Made by a program: the position numbers and the translations under genes | The notes under the pieces: generated by a model | Seen by the model: the letters and a program-made list of their open reading frames with translations, nothing else | Database searches by the model: none | Told to the model about the DNA's origin: nothing | In this document: positions 54,098-64,000 of the stretch, in pieces | How positions within the stretch are numbered: the stretch's first letter is position 1 | Layout of the letters: each line of letters opens with the position of its first letter | NCBI RefSeq assembly: GCF_004216755.1 | Contig: NZ_SGWZ01000003.1 | Location: 372,001-436,000, forward strand | Reading direction: 5' to 3' | DNA length: 64,000 nt | Source: Kerstersia gyiorum | GTDB taxonomy: Bacteria > Pseudomonadota > Gammaproteobacteria > Burkholderiales > Burkholderiaceae_B

Positions 54098-56512
54098 TCA
54101 CTTTTTGGGCTTGAACCCGTTTTTCACATGGAAGCGGAAATCCGGACGTTCCTGGATCTCGAAGAACCATTCCGCGTCGGTATTCGGACTGGTATTGGTG
54201 TCACGCAAAGCGAAACGCACCGAGGTCCCCTGACGAATGATCTGGCCATTTTCCAGCCCATCCACATAGACTTTGCCATCCCCCGTCCCATCGCCGCTCT
54301 GGGACGTTCCCAGGCCGGTCACGGTGTAGTCCCCGCCAAAGGCCGTCAACGTATAGAACAAGGACTTATTCCAGTTGCTGGCCGCATTGAAGTTCGTATA
54401 AATCTGATGGCTGTGCGGCAAGGCCTGTTGAATACGGACATTGTCGGAACCCGGCTGCGCCGCCTCCGGCTTCGCGCCCGTCGCATTGAATTCCAGCAGC
54501 AGCGTCGGGAAGTTCTGGCGTTCAACAGCCTTGAAATGCTTCACCACAGGTTCGGAGCGAGCCATGCCATCGCTGGTGACAAAAGTGGCCGTATACATGC
54601 CCGGCTTCTCCACTTTGATCAAGCCTGACTGGCTCAGGATTGCATCCGCAGACCCATTGCCTTCTGGCTGTTCCAGCGACCACAGGTGGTACAGATTGTC
54701 GCTATCAGGATCTATGACGCCATTTGCCTGGAGTCTTACCTGGACACCCGCCACAATGGGCTGATCTTCAGATCCCAGCGCGAAATCAGGGCAAACCGTA
54801 TATTTGTTATGAAAACTGCCATCCACGCACTGCCCGGCGGCGGCGACCACTGGCGGATTATTCTTGGACTTGGCCTGGCCCCTGGCGTACATCACATGAC
54901 TGGCCTTGGAGCGCGCGCCTTTGCTATCCGTCACCACCAGGGTAGCCATATAGATGCCCGGCTTATCGGTCACCACATAACTCGCGATCTTGTCGCTGTT
55001 CTGAAGCACAGCCTTGCTGTCGTCGGGGCGATCTATCAAGGTCCACTGGTAAAACAGTTCGTCGCCATCCATGTCCGCGCTGCCTGTCGCATCAAACACC
55101 AGCCTGTCGCCTATCAGCACGGTTTGGATCTTGATCGTTGTGATGGCCGTCGGCGCGCGGTTGGGCGCATCCTTGACCGTCAGCTCCGTCAACTCAGGAT
55201 CGCTGCGCAATTTCGAGCCGCCGGCTTCCTCGGAAATCAGTTCGATGACATATTTGCCCAGCTTCGTCGGCGTAAACGACATGAACGAATGCTGTTCGGA
55301 CAGATCGGGAGGCGTGAAATCGGCGGGCGTTTCCACCCAGCGGAAATAATGAGTCAGTGCTTCGCCATCCACGTCATAAGATACCGGTGATAGCCAGACC
55401 GGGTCCGAGCTTCGCTGGATATCGCGAGGCGCCTCCGGCGGCAGGAGACGGGCCACCGGTTTGCTATTGGGCACGCCCGCAGGCTTGGTGGTCTTGAACT
55501 TGACAGAGGTATCGGCTGTTGTCGTCCCGTCAAACGCAATCAGCTGAACCGACCAATCGCCCGACACATCCGGCGTAAAGGTCATTTTTTCACCCGCAAA
55601 GACTTGCTCGGGTGATTGGCGGGAAGCCTGCGGCTGCGAGAGGCCAACCACGCTGTAACCGGCGCCCGGGCTGTTATGGAACAGATACCAGCGGTAGCTG
55701 AGCTTGTCGCCATCGGGGTCGGTCGATGCGCTGGCATCCAGCACCACCGGCACACCGCGTTCGAATTGGTACCGGTAAGGCGGTTCGTCATTGGTGGGGG
55801 TGACCGCCGCGCCTCCTGCCGTCAGAACCTTGGCAACCGGAACAGGCGGCCGGTTGGTGGTTTTGATATTCACTTCCAGCTGGCGCGGCTCACTGGCCTG
55901 GCCATTATGGCTCACGCTCAAGGTCGCCTGATAGCGCCCTTCCTTATCTGCGACAAAGCTGGGTTTGGCAGCGGCGGCATCATTAAGGACGGCCTGGCTG
56001 CGCTCGGGCGCCACGAGCGTCCACTGATATTGCAAGCTGCCCGTGGATCCGGTCGGCGCAACACTGCCGCTGCCATCCAGAATGACGGTTTGCCCCAGGC
56101 TGGCCTGGCTCGGCGCTTCGATAATGGCAACCGGCACATCCGTCGTCGCCGTAATGGTCACCGTATCCGGCACGCTGGCGCCGGTATTGTCACTGACCGT
56201 CAGGCTTGCCTTGTAATGACCCGGCATATCCGCGGTAAAACGGGGCTGCATGACATCGGCGGCGCTCAGGATCGCGCCGCTGCCCGGCGGCTGCTGTGTC
56301 ATGGACCAGGCGTAAACCAGCGCGCCGCCCTCCGAACCATTGACGCTCGCGCCGCCATCCAGCGTCACGACGCTGCCCATTTTCACCGTCTGGGCCGCGC
56401 CCGCCTTGGCAACAGGGGCCGTGCGTGACGGACCGTCATCACCGCCACCGCCTCCGCACGCGGCAAGCGCGACAGGCAAGCTCAGCATCACAAAATAACT
56501 CTGTAGTTTCAT
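54098..56512 (-). CDS. PKD/Ig-like-repeat lipoprotein downstream of a TonB receptor
   Basis: 804 aa. Lipobox LAAC followed by five glycines, then at least five PKD-like repeats recognisable by V(Y/F)xW, LDASASTDPDGDKLSYRW, FDATGSADMDGDELFYQW, GVIDPDSDNLYHLW and the PGxYxATLxVTDxxG strand. A unique C-terminal domain (about 660-804) has no repeats. A lipid-anchored elongated protein facing the periplasm or cell surface. It starts 48 bp after the receptor gene and shares its terminator, so is part of the ECF-controlled operon. Function unknown; ligand capture for the receptor is a guess. Confidence 0.85.
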   Translation of the reverse strand: MKLQSYFVMLSLPVALAACGGGGGDDGPSRTAPVAKAGAAQTVKMGSVVTLDGGASVNGSEGGALVYAWSMTQQPPGSGAILSAADVMQPRFTADMPGHYKASLTVSDNTGASVPDTVTITATTDVPVAIIEAPSQASLGQTVILDGSGSVAPTGSTGSLQYQWTLVAPERSQAVLNDAAAAKPSFVADKEGRYQATLSVSHNGQASEPRQLEVNIKTTNRPPVPVAKVLTAGGAAVTPTNDEPPYRYQFERGVPVVLDASASTDPDGDKLSYRWYLFHNSPGAGYSVVGLSQPQASRQSPEQVFAGEKMTFTPDVSGDWSVQLIAFDGTTTADTSVKFKTTKPAGVPNSKPVARLLPPEAPRDIQRSSDPVWLSPVSYDVDGEALTHYFRWVETPADFTPPDLSEQHSFMSFTPTKLGKYVIELISEEAGGSKLRSDPELTELTVKDAPNRAPTAITTIKIQTVLIGDRLVFDATGSADMDGDELFYQWTLIDRPDDSKAVLQNSDKIASYVVTDKPGIYMATLVVTDSKGARSKASHVMYARGQAKSKNNPPVVAAAGQCVDGSFHNKYTVCPDFALGSEDQPIVAGVQVRLQANGVIDPDSDNLYHLWSLEQPEGNGSADAILSQSGLIKVEKPGMYTATFVTSDGMARSEPVVKHFKAVERQNFPTLLLEFNATGAKPEAAQPGSDNVRIQQALPHSHQIYTNFNAASNWNKSLFYTLTAFGGDYTVTGLGTSQSGDGTGDGKVYVDGLENGQIIRQGTSVRFALRDTNTSPNTDAEWFFEIQERPDFRFHVKNGFKPKK

Positions 56513-56560
56513 AAGTGTCTCTATTAAAGGAAAGACAGCACGGCCATCAGGCGCCGGGCC

Positions 56561-59437
56561 TCAGAAATTCATGGTCACGCCCAGCCGCGCCGTGCGGCCA
56601 GGCGCAGGCACCAGGCCCAGGCTAAGCGGGTCCAGGTAGTACTGATCGGTCAGGTTGTCGATATTGAAATCGACCGAAAAAGCATCGCTGAAGCGATAGC
56701 TGGCATAGACATCAACCAATTGATAGGCATGCCACTGCACCGGCTGGACGAAACCACGGGCGGTGTCGTTGTTGAAGCGCGGCACTTGATTGCGCTTGCC
56801 CATCAGGGTGACCCGCGCGCCGACATCCAGCTTGCCTTCGAACAGGCGAGTGCCCAATTGCAGGCTGGCATGCCACTTGGGCGGGATCATGTCGTTGAAA
56901 TAGGAAGTGGCCAGGCCGTAATCCGTGCACTCGTGAATACGGTTGCTGCCGCCAATCTGGCAGACTTCGACAAAGTTGTAGCGCGTCCCGGACAAGCGTG
57001 TGTAAACCCAGCCCGCGTCATAATCCAGGGTTGCTTCCATGCCGCGCACCTTGACGCTTTCCACGTTACGCATGACAAAATCTTCGCCCGAATCTTCCCA
57101 GGTATTGGGGAAAGTGCGGGTCAGATAGTTTTTGGTGTGATTGCGGAAATACGCCAGTTTTGCCGCCAGCCTGTCATTGCTGGCCAGCACCCCTTCGGTC
57201 AGCAGATTCATGCCAACCTCCCGGTTGATCGCATGCTCCGGCGTCAGGGCCACATCCTGGAGCGGCGCAGCCGACCAGCCCCGGGTGGACTCAAACAGGC
57301 TGGGCATGCGATAGGCCTCCGCATGGCGGGCATAAAACTGCAGCCCATTCATCCATGGCTCCCAGCTCACACTGAAAATAGGCGAAGTGCCGCTAGTGCG
57401 CACGTCATAGTATTGAGGATGGTCGCAAGGCCCAGTCCAGCCGCACTGCTCGGGCGGCACCGAAATTTTTCCCCCTTCGCAGCGCCCGTCAGCCCCAACC
57501 GACGTGCAAATCTCGGTATGGCGCGCCACCATGCGCTTGTTATCGTGACCACGCGCCCGCTGATAGCGCAGCCCGGCGTTCAGATTCCATTCCGGCGCGG
57601 GTTGCCAGTTCCAGTCCACAAACAGACTGGTTTCGTGGCGATAGCCGGAACGGCCCGAGGCGTAGAGCGCCTCGACACCCGGCTTCACCAGGCCGATATC
57701 CTCGCGCTGGTAAGAGCCGCCGTAATTCAGGCGGTGCTCCCCCAGAAACGTAAACTGCGATTCATTCGACAGGTCAGCGCCAAAGCGTTTGTAGCGTTCT
57801 TTTTCCGGGTCTTTTTCCTGGACGACTTGCCCGAGTTCATCCGAATAATTCCGGTTGACGCTGTCTGTATGGGTGTACCAGACACCGGTTTTCAGGTGAA
57901 TCAGTGACGAGTCTGCGGGATCCCACTCATAGCGCGCGGTGGCAGTCTGCGCGGTCACTTCGCTGTTGCTGGTCTGGCGGATTTTGTCGAACCAGAGCAA
58001 CTGCGAGGGCATCAGCTCGCCGTACTCGCTGTGATAACGCAAGTAGCTCAGTTCGACCTGCTGGTCCGCAGGCAGGCGCAGCTTGCCTTTCAGCAGTTGT
58101 GAATCACTGTTGCTATTGCTGTTGATGACCTGTTCGCCGCCATAGAAGCGCGTGGCGCCCTGATAGCCGATGGTGACCTTATCCAGAAACGGCTCGGACT
58201 CTTTGGCATAAGTCAGCTCAGGCGTCGGGCCATGTTTGCCGGCATAGTAAGTGCCCTGCCGGCGCTTGGAGTATGCGGCCACCAGATCAAGCGATTCAGT
58301 GCGCCAGGCTCCGGCGATGCTGGCGGCATAGCTGTAGGGGTCGAGCAAGGCTGGCCGGTCAAAAGCGCTTTCCGTCCGGTGGCTGTCCGGCATGGCAAAC
58401 TGGCCGCCGCACAAGGAAGGCACGGCGCAATTATCGTGAAACTTGCCGGTGTTCTGCACCCCGCCGGCCGTTCCCGGTGCGGGCGCGGCGCTGCTGTTGC
58501 CCGAGGTGCTGCCGCGCACGCGTATGCCCCAATCCTTGCCGTCACGGATGATGTCGTCCGCATTGATGGTACGCATGGCCACCACGCCGCCAGTCGCCCC
58601 CACGCCGCCCACGCCATTGACTGGGCCTTTGCTGATTTCTATGCCGCCGATCAGGTCGGGATCCACATACGAACGGGACGATACGCCGGAGTAGCCGCGA
58701 TAGACCGTGGTTTCCTGGCGTGCGCCATCCACCAGCACCGGCACCCGGCTTTGCCCCTGCATGCCGCGGATATTCACATCCAGGCCGCCCGAGTTGCGGT
58801 TTTCGCCCACCAGCACGCCAGGCGTGCCCTGGAAAATATCGCCGATGGAGGTGCCGCGAAAGCGCTCGATGTCATCACGCGACAGATAGCTGACCGAGGC
58901 CGCCGTCCGATAGACCTCATCCTGCGGCCGGTGCTCGCCCTGCACGATGACCGTTTCCAGTTCGGACACGCTGGCTTGCGGGGAACGTTTCACCGCATAG
59001 CCATTGGCGCGGCGCTCAACCTCGAAACCGGTGCCCGCCAGAATGCGGCCAAAGCCCTGAGCCACGCTGAACTCGCCCTGCAAACCCGAACTGCGCAGGC
59101 CATCCAGCATGGCGGGATCAAACGACAAGGCCACGCCAGCGCGGGCCGCAAACTCAGCCAGGACATTGCTGAGCGAATCCGCCGGAATGGCATAACTGTG
59201 GCTGGGCGCTGCCGCCGCAGCGGCCATGCCCTGCGCCCGGACATCCATCTGGCCGCCCGCCAGCGCCGTGACGCTTAGCCCCAGCAACACATGCCCCAGC
59301 CGGCTGGCCAGAGCATGCCTGGTCTGGAGATACGCTTGATAGGCGGGCGCGCGGCTCAGCGCATCAGCCTGGACATGGCCTGCCGGCCCTGGTCTCAGGC
59401 CCGGCCGCCCCTGTTCTGCAATTAACAACTTGTTCAC
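56561..59437 (-). CDS. TonB-dependent receptor with STN signalling domain (heme/hemoglobin type)
   Basis: 958 aa from GTG 59437 (AGGGA upstream). An extended signal sequence is followed by an STN domain (about 80-150, YAIPADSLSNVLAEFAARAG), which touches FecR, then a TonB box (ETVIVQG), the plug (VNIRGMQGQSRVPVLVDGAR, ISKGPVNGVGGVGATGGVV) and a barrel ending LGVTMNF. The HAEAYRMPSLFESTRGW segment corresponds to the FRAP motif of heme/hemoglobin receptors (BhuR, HasR). Ligand probably heme or a hemoprotein, but no heme-transport genes follow. Confidence 0.88.
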   Translation of the reverse strand: MNKLLIAEQGRPGLRPGPAGHVQADALSRAPAYQAYLQTRHALASRLGHVLLGLSVTALAGGQMDVRAQGMAAAAAAPSHSYAIPADSLSNVLAEFAARAGVALSFDPAMLDGLRSSGLQGEFSVAQGFGRILAGTGFEVERRANGYAVKRSPQASVSELETVIVQGEHRPQDEVYRTAASVSYLSRDDIERFRGTSIGDIFQGTPGVLVGENRNSGGLDVNIRGMQGQSRVPVLVDGARQETTVYRGYSGVSSRSYVDPDLIGGIEISKGPVNGVGGVGATGGVVAMRTINADDIIRDGKDWGIRVRGSTSGNSSAAPAPGTAGGVQNTGKFHDNCAVPSLCGGQFAMPDSHRTESAFDRPALLDPYSYAASIAGAWRTESLDLVAAYSKRRQGTYYAGKHGPTPELTYAKESEPFLDKVTIGYQGATRFYGGEQVINSNSNSDSQLLKGKLRLPADQQVELSYLRYHSEYGELMPSQLLWFDKIRQTSNSEVTAQTATARYEWDPADSSLIHLKTGVWYTHTDSVNRNYSDELGQVVQEKDPEKERYKRFGADLSNESQFTFLGEHRLNYGGSYQREDIGLVKPGVEALYASGRSGYRHETSLFVDWNWQPAPEWNLNAGLRYQRARGHDNKRMVARHTEICTSVGADGRCEGGKISVPPEQCGWTGPCDHPQYYDVRTSGTSPIFSVSWEPWMNGLQFYARHAEAYRMPSLFESTRGWSAAPLQDVALTPEHAINREVGMNLLTEGVLASNDRLAAKLAYFRNHTKNYLTRTFPNTWEDSGEDFVMRNVESVKVRGMEATLDYDAGWVYTRLSGTRYNFVEVCQIGGSNRIHECTDYGLATSYFNDMIPPKWHASLQLGTRLFEGKLDVGARVTLMGKRNQVPRFNNDTARGFVQPVQWHAYQLVDVYASYRFSDAFSVDFNIDNLTDQYYLDPLSLGLVPAPGRTARLGVTMNF

Positions 59438-59606
59438 GTTTCATCCCTGGTGCATGGAAGCGCCTGGCTGCCTGACGCAGCACGCACTCCTTCACCTCAA
59501 TTACCGGATGAAAAGAAAACAGGTATCACTCTTGTTTGTTATTTTTTCATTTTCCCTGCTGCTGGCCCACCATGCCAGCGGCATCCGCCGAACCCGCGGG
59601 TGCCGT

Positions 59607-60629
59607 TCAGGCCTCTTCGGCATCCAGGACAACCGTGACCCAATAACGGGTGCGCCGCAGCACTTTGACCGGCAAGGTTTCGGTCAGCAATGCCAGGCTG
59701 GCATCGGTATCCAGCAGCGGGAAGGCGCCTGACACGCGCAGATTGGCAGCGCCTTCCGAGCACCGCAGCAAACCATTGCGGTAACGCCCCAGCTCTTGCA
59801 GCAAAGCCTGCAAGGGCATATCGCGCACAAGCAGCATGTCGTTACGCCACATCAAGGCGGTTTCATCCACCGCTTCAGCTTGCTGTTCGCCGTCGCGCGA
59901 GAAGGTCAAGGCCTGCCCTGGCGGCAATACCGCCAGCGGTTCATCGCCATCCGTGCGCCGCACCATGACCCGGCCTTCGAACACTTCCACCCGGGTCACG
60001 CCATCCCCTGTCCGCACGCTGAAGCGCGTACCCAGCGCCTGGGCGGTGCCTTGCGCCGTCTGCACCAGAAACGGCCGGGCGCGTGCCTGGGTATCCGGAC
60101 GCGTCTGGATCATGACTTCGCCTGCCAGCAAATTCACGCGGCGTTCCGCTTCGCTGAATTGCAGCGCAATCGCGCTGCCTGTATTCATCACGACCAGGCT
60201 GCCATCCGGCAGCACCAGCTCTCGGATCTCGCCAATGCGCGTCCGGTAGTCCGCCGACCAATCCCAGTGCGGCTGAACCCGCCGCACCATCATCCAGGAA
60301 GCAGGCCCCACAATCGCCAGCGCCCCCAGCCCCGCCAGAATCTGGCGTCTTCCGCGCTGGCGCCGCCGGGCGCCCGCGGCCAGTTCAGGAATCAAACGCC
60401 GCCCCAAGGTATCGGGCACCTGCGTGAAGGTGCCCAGCACCGCCTGCACGCGGCGCCAGGCTTCGGCATGGTGGGCGCTGCGCTGGCACCAAGCCTGGAA
60501 ATGCCTGATTTCCTGGCGGTTCAAATCGCCTTCCTGCATGCGCATCAGCCAATCGGCCGCTTCACCCAGCACGCTGCCGGGAATCTCGCCTTCGCTGCCC
60601 TGCTGAGCCGGCATCGCGCTGCTGCTCAC
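59607..60629 (-). CDS. FecR-type anti-sigma / sigma regulator
   Basis: 340 aa from GTG 60629, overlapping the sigma stop (GTGA), with GGAG just upstream. N-terminal cytoplasmic domain with the FecR family motif FQAWCQRSAHHAEAWRRV, one transmembrane segment (LAGLGALAIVGPASWMMV, about 98-116), and a periplasmic FecR domain (TRIGEIRELVLPDGSLVVMNTGSAI) plus a C-terminal STN-like portion. It relays receptor occupancy to the sigma factor. Confidence 0.93.
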   Translation of the reverse strand: MSSSAMPAQQGSEGEIPGSVLGEAADWLMRMQEGDLNRQEIRHFQAWCQRSAHHAEAWRRVQAVLGTFTQVPDTLGRRLIPELAAGARRRQRGRRQILAGLGALAIVGPASWMMVRRVQPHWDWSADYRTRIGEIRELVLPDGSLVVMNTGSAIALQFSEAERRVNLLAGEVMIQTRPDTQARARPFLVQTAQGTAQALGTRFSVRTGDGVTRVEVFEGRVMVRRTDGDEPLAVLPPGQALTFSRDGEQQAEAVDETALMWRNDMLLVRDMPLQALLQELGRYRNGLLRCSEGAANLRVSGAFPLLDTDASLALLTETLPVKVLRRTRYWVTVVLDAEEA

Positions 60630-61132
60630 GCCAGCTCCAGGCAGGCAATCCAGGCCCGGCGCATATGCCGCTTAACGGTAATTTCCGCCATGCCCAAGCG
60701 TTCGCCTATCTCCGCGTACTTGAGGCCATCAATGCGGGACAGCAGAAAGATCACGCGGGTTTTCTCCGGCATGCTCGCCAGCATGGCATCTATGCGCATC
60801 AGGGCTTCCCGCACCAGCGCGATCTCTTCCGGCGAGGACACCAGCGGCTCAGGTTGCGCCATCAGGGCATCGAGAAAAGCCTGTTCGACCGCCCGGTGAC
60901 GCCAATGATCGACCAGCAAGGCCTTGGCGATATGGGCCAGTAAGGCGCGGGGTTCGCGGTCCTGATCCAGCGGGCGCTCGCGCGCCAGCAGGCGCACAAA
61001 GGTGTCCTGGGCGAAGTCAGCGGCGTCCATCGGCGATTCCACACGGCGTTTCAACCAGCCGACCAGCCAGCCATAATGGCTGGCATAGAGCGCCTGCAAG
61101 GCATCCTTGCCTGCCGTGGAACCTGGAATCAT
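60626..61132 (-). CDS. ECF sigma factor, FecI/HurI type
   Basis: 168 aa. Region 2 (YGWLVGWLKRRVESPMDAADFAQDTFVRLL) and region 4 (LPEKTR-like SMPEKTRVIFLLSRIDGLKYAEIGERLGMAEITVKRHM) of iron-starvation sigma factors. It leads a leftward operon with FecR, receptor and lipoprotein, and is preceded by a Fur-like box. It should transcribe the receptor gene when the receptor binds its ligand. Confidence 0.94.
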   Translation of the reverse strand: MIPGSTAGKDALQALYASHYGWLVGWLKRRVESPMDAADFAQDTFVRLLARERPLDQDREPRALLAHIAKALLVDHWRHRAVEQAFLDALMAQPEPLVSSPEEIALVREALMRIDAMLASMPEKTRVIFLLSRIDGLKYAEIGERLGMAEITVKRHMRRAWIACLELA

Positions 61133-61165
61133 GACTGACCTGCCGAATTGGATAAAGAATCAGGT

Positions 61166-61184
61166 GATTATGATAATGCTTCCC
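61166..61184. promoter_or_regulatory. Fur-box-like sequence upstream of the ECF sigma gene
   Basis: GATTATGATAATGCTTCCC matches about 14 of 19 positions of the Fur consensus, 34 bp upstream of the sigma start codon, as expected for a FecI-type gene. Confidence 0.65.
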
Positions 61185-61271
61185 ATTGGATAAATCAGGT
61201 CTCCTGTGCACAGGAACAACATATCGCCCGGCCTCCTTCCTGCCGCTGCACATTGCTGCCGCTCTTGCCGC

Positions 61272-62060
61272 TCAGCGCTGCCCGTCCTGCACACACGACC
61301 GGATATAGGCCAGCAACGCCGCCCGCTCCTGCGGGCAGGCAGCCAGATCCGCCGCCGCCAGGCCCCGGTATCCATCCCGCGCCGCCACCAAAACAGGCTG
61401 GTGCGGCTGCGGCACCCGCTGCAAGGCCCACTCTGCGGCAACATCCTTGGCCGCAATCTCGCCGGTCACAGAGGTGTACCAAATGCGCGCCAGGGCCAGA
61501 ACGATGTTTCTTTCATCGCCAGCCCAGTCCGCCTCGTCTTGCCACTGCGCCAGGGTTTGCAGCAAGGCATGACGGACATCCCCGGCAGGGACCGGATCGA
61601 AAAAATCCTGGGCCGCCGGGCCATGCAATGCCAGGCTGTGCCGCCTGACCTTGGTGAGCAAAATCGCCAGATCCGGGTCTGCCATGGCGGGCTCGAACAC
61701 GCCCGTCTCAAGATCGGCCCGCAGCCATTCGCCGAATTGCAGTTGCCGCCGCGCCGGATAACGCCAGGGCAACACATCCTCTTGCGCCAGCACCGTCACT
61801 TCCAGCGCCCGGCGTTCGGGATCCGTGCCCGGGAAAGCGGATATCAGCAGCAAATCGCGCATCAAGGCCTCGCGGCGCAAGGCGCCGGGCGCCTCATCGA
61901 CCGTCACCAGCAGGTCTATGTCACTCAAGGGTTTGAGGCCGCCATCCACCGCCGAACCAAACAAATGGATCGCGCGGACGGACCCGCCCAGATGCTGTTT
62001 CAAGGCCGCCAGCGTGCGTGACAGTTGCGCCTGAATGGAAACGGGAGCCTGAAGAATCAT
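61272..62060 (-). CDS. aadA: AadA-type aminoglycoside 3''-nucleotidyltransferase
   Basis: 262 aa from ATG 62060, the normal AadA length; an upstream in-frame ATG adds 46 unrelated residues. The nucleotidyltransferase motif is LFGSAVDGGLKPLSDIDLLV. Many AadA blocks recur: PWRYPARRQLQFGEW, DLAILLTKVRRHSLALHGP, FDPVP, DWAGDERNIVLALARIWY, TGEIAAKDVAAEWA. It is expected to adenylylate streptomycin and spectinomycin. It is not in an integron context: no attC, intI or cassette neighbours, and it lies beside groESL. Confidence 0.9.
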   Translation of the reverse strand: MILQAPVSIQAQLSRTLAALKQHLGGSVRAIHLFGSAVDGGLKPLSDIDLLVTVDEAPGALRREALMRDLLLISAFPGTDPERRALEVTVLAQEDVLPWRYPARRQLQFGEWLRADLETGVFEPAMADPDLAILLTKVRRHSLALHGPAAQDFFDPVPAGDVRHALLQTLAQWQDEADWAGDERNIVLALARIWYTSVTGEIAAKDVAAEWALQRVPQPHQPVLVAARDGYRGLAAADLAACPQERAALLAYIRSCVQDGQR

Positions 62061-62160
62061 GTCTGCCTGTACGAAATATCTGTTCTTGTCTGCCGCGCCT
62101 GTCACCCTGCTCCAGCGCGCCTCTGAGCCTGCCCGCGTATTTTCCTCTGGAAACGCCCCC

Positions 62161-62188
62161 TTGAAAAATGCAAAGCCGTCCTTATAAT
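62161..62188 (+). promoter_or_regulatory. groESL promoter
   Basis: TTGAAA (62161-62166), 16-bp spacer, TATAAT (62183-62188), close to sigma-70 consensus. The CCCCCTTGAAAA context also resembles a sigma-32 -35 region. Confidence 0.7.
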
Positions 62189-62214
62189 TAGCACTCAAGG
62201 CCGTCGAGTGCTAA
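62188..62214. promoter_or_regulatory. CIRCE element (HrcA operator)
   Basis: Exact TTAGCACTC-N9-GAGTGCTAA, overlapping the end of the -10 hexamer and transcription start, 78 bp before groES. HrcA repression released on heat shock is expected. Confidence 0.95.
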
Positions 62215-62292
62215 CAAGCCTTTCGGCCCCTGCATTACCAAATTGGTTTTGTTACCTCATTCAAACCTTAGCTAGATATACAGGAGTTCTTC

Positions 62293-62580
62293 ATGGCCCT
62301 GCGTCCCCTGCATGATCGTGTGATCATCAAGCGTCTGGACAACGAACGCAAGACTGCCTCCGGCATCGTTATCCCCGAAAGCGCCGCTGAGAAGCCCGAC
62401 CAAGGCGAAGTCCTGGCCGTCGGCCCCGGCAAGAAGACCGAAGACGGCAAGGTGCTGCCGGTCGACCTGAAGGTCGGCGACAAGGTGCTGTTCGGCAAGT
62501 ATGCCGGCCAGGCCGTCAAGGTCGATGGCGAAGAGCTGCTGGTCATCCGCGAGGACGAAGTCCTTGCCGTGATTCAGTAA
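62293..62580 (+). CDS. groES: Co-chaperonin GroES
   Basis: 95 aa. Complete Hsp10: RPLHDRVIIKRLDNERKTASGIVIPESAAEKPDQGEV with the mobile loop, and VLFGKYAGQAVKVDGEELLV. Strong SD AGGAG. Caps the GroEL ring. First gene of the operon under the CIRCE element. Confidence 0.98.
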   Translation: MALRPLHDRVIIKRLDNERKTASGIVIPESAAEKPDQGEVLAVGPGKKTEDGKVLPVDLKVGDKVLFGKYAGQAVKVDGEELLVIREDEVLAVIQ

Positions 62581-62633
62581 GCTGATTCCAAGCCTGATCC
62601 ACCCTACACAGATCTCTAGTAAGGAATAACACA

Positions 62634-64000
<1,367 letters not shown>

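Noticed and set aside
61133..62292. Integron attC or insertion-sequence remnants around the AadA-type gene
   Set aside because: No core sites, inverted repeats or integrase remnants were seen on reading both flanks.

Overview
The window reads as about 64 kb of the chromosome of a GC-rich betaproteobacterium, most likely family Alcaligenaceae (Bordetella/Achromobacter relatives). Supporting signs are the dusB-fis-purH-ruvC-ruvA order, a globin-coupled diguanylate cyclase like BpeGReg, an ECF sigma/FecR/TonB-receptor heme-type locus like hurIR-bhuR, and groESL behind a CIRCE element. The genus cannot be fixed from sequence alone. No rRNA, tRNA, CRISPR array, phage or insertion sequence was recognised.

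Layout. 0-4.9 kb: the 5' part of putA (proline catabolism) divergent from an Lrp/AsnC regulator, an orphan branched-chain-type ABC binding protein, and two MarR regulators. 5.1-10 kb: a four-gene acyl-CoA cluster (crotonase, NDP-forming acyl-CoA ligase, thiolase-fold protein without its cysteines, DUF35 protein) that looks like a small catabolic pathway. 10-16.3 kb: DUF445 protein, AraC regulator with LysE exporter, MarR regulator with Bcr-type MFS pump under a clear palindromic operator, and a convergent second MFS pump. 16.3-27.8 kb: oxygen-sensing diguanylate cyclase, RND efflux pair, thioredoxin-like protein, RhlE-type helicase, AzlCD exporter, a small zinc protein, an NTF2-like protein and a YheT-type hydrolase.

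27.8-37 kb is a visibly lower-GC block devoted to siderophore iron: TonB receptor, an IroE/PfeE-like periplasmic esterase, a PchR/BfeR-like AraC regulator with a Fur-like box, and a tandem pair of duplicated lipoproteins with LWVSDGT repeats. A 78-bp tandem hairpin repeat lies upstream. 37-48.9 kb is housekeeping: BepA-like protease, a small ACT/MgtC-C-like protein behind a roughly 320-nt leader carrying a possible 17-codon uORF, a UbiH-type monooxygenase, dusB, fis, purH, ruvC, ruvA, and ruvB, which is separated from ruvA by a CBS/DUF21 protein and a threonine dehydratase.

48.9-64 kb: membrane PQQ dehydrogenase, S9 peptidase, then an operon read leftward (FecI-type sigma, FecR, STN-containing TonB receptor, PKD-repeat lipoprotein) behind a Fur-like box and closed by a strong terminator. 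An AadA-type aminoglycoside nucleotidyltransferase follows with no integron features visible, and last groES and the start of groEL. A shared theme is that both TonB receptors are accompanied by large lipoproteins of unknown role.
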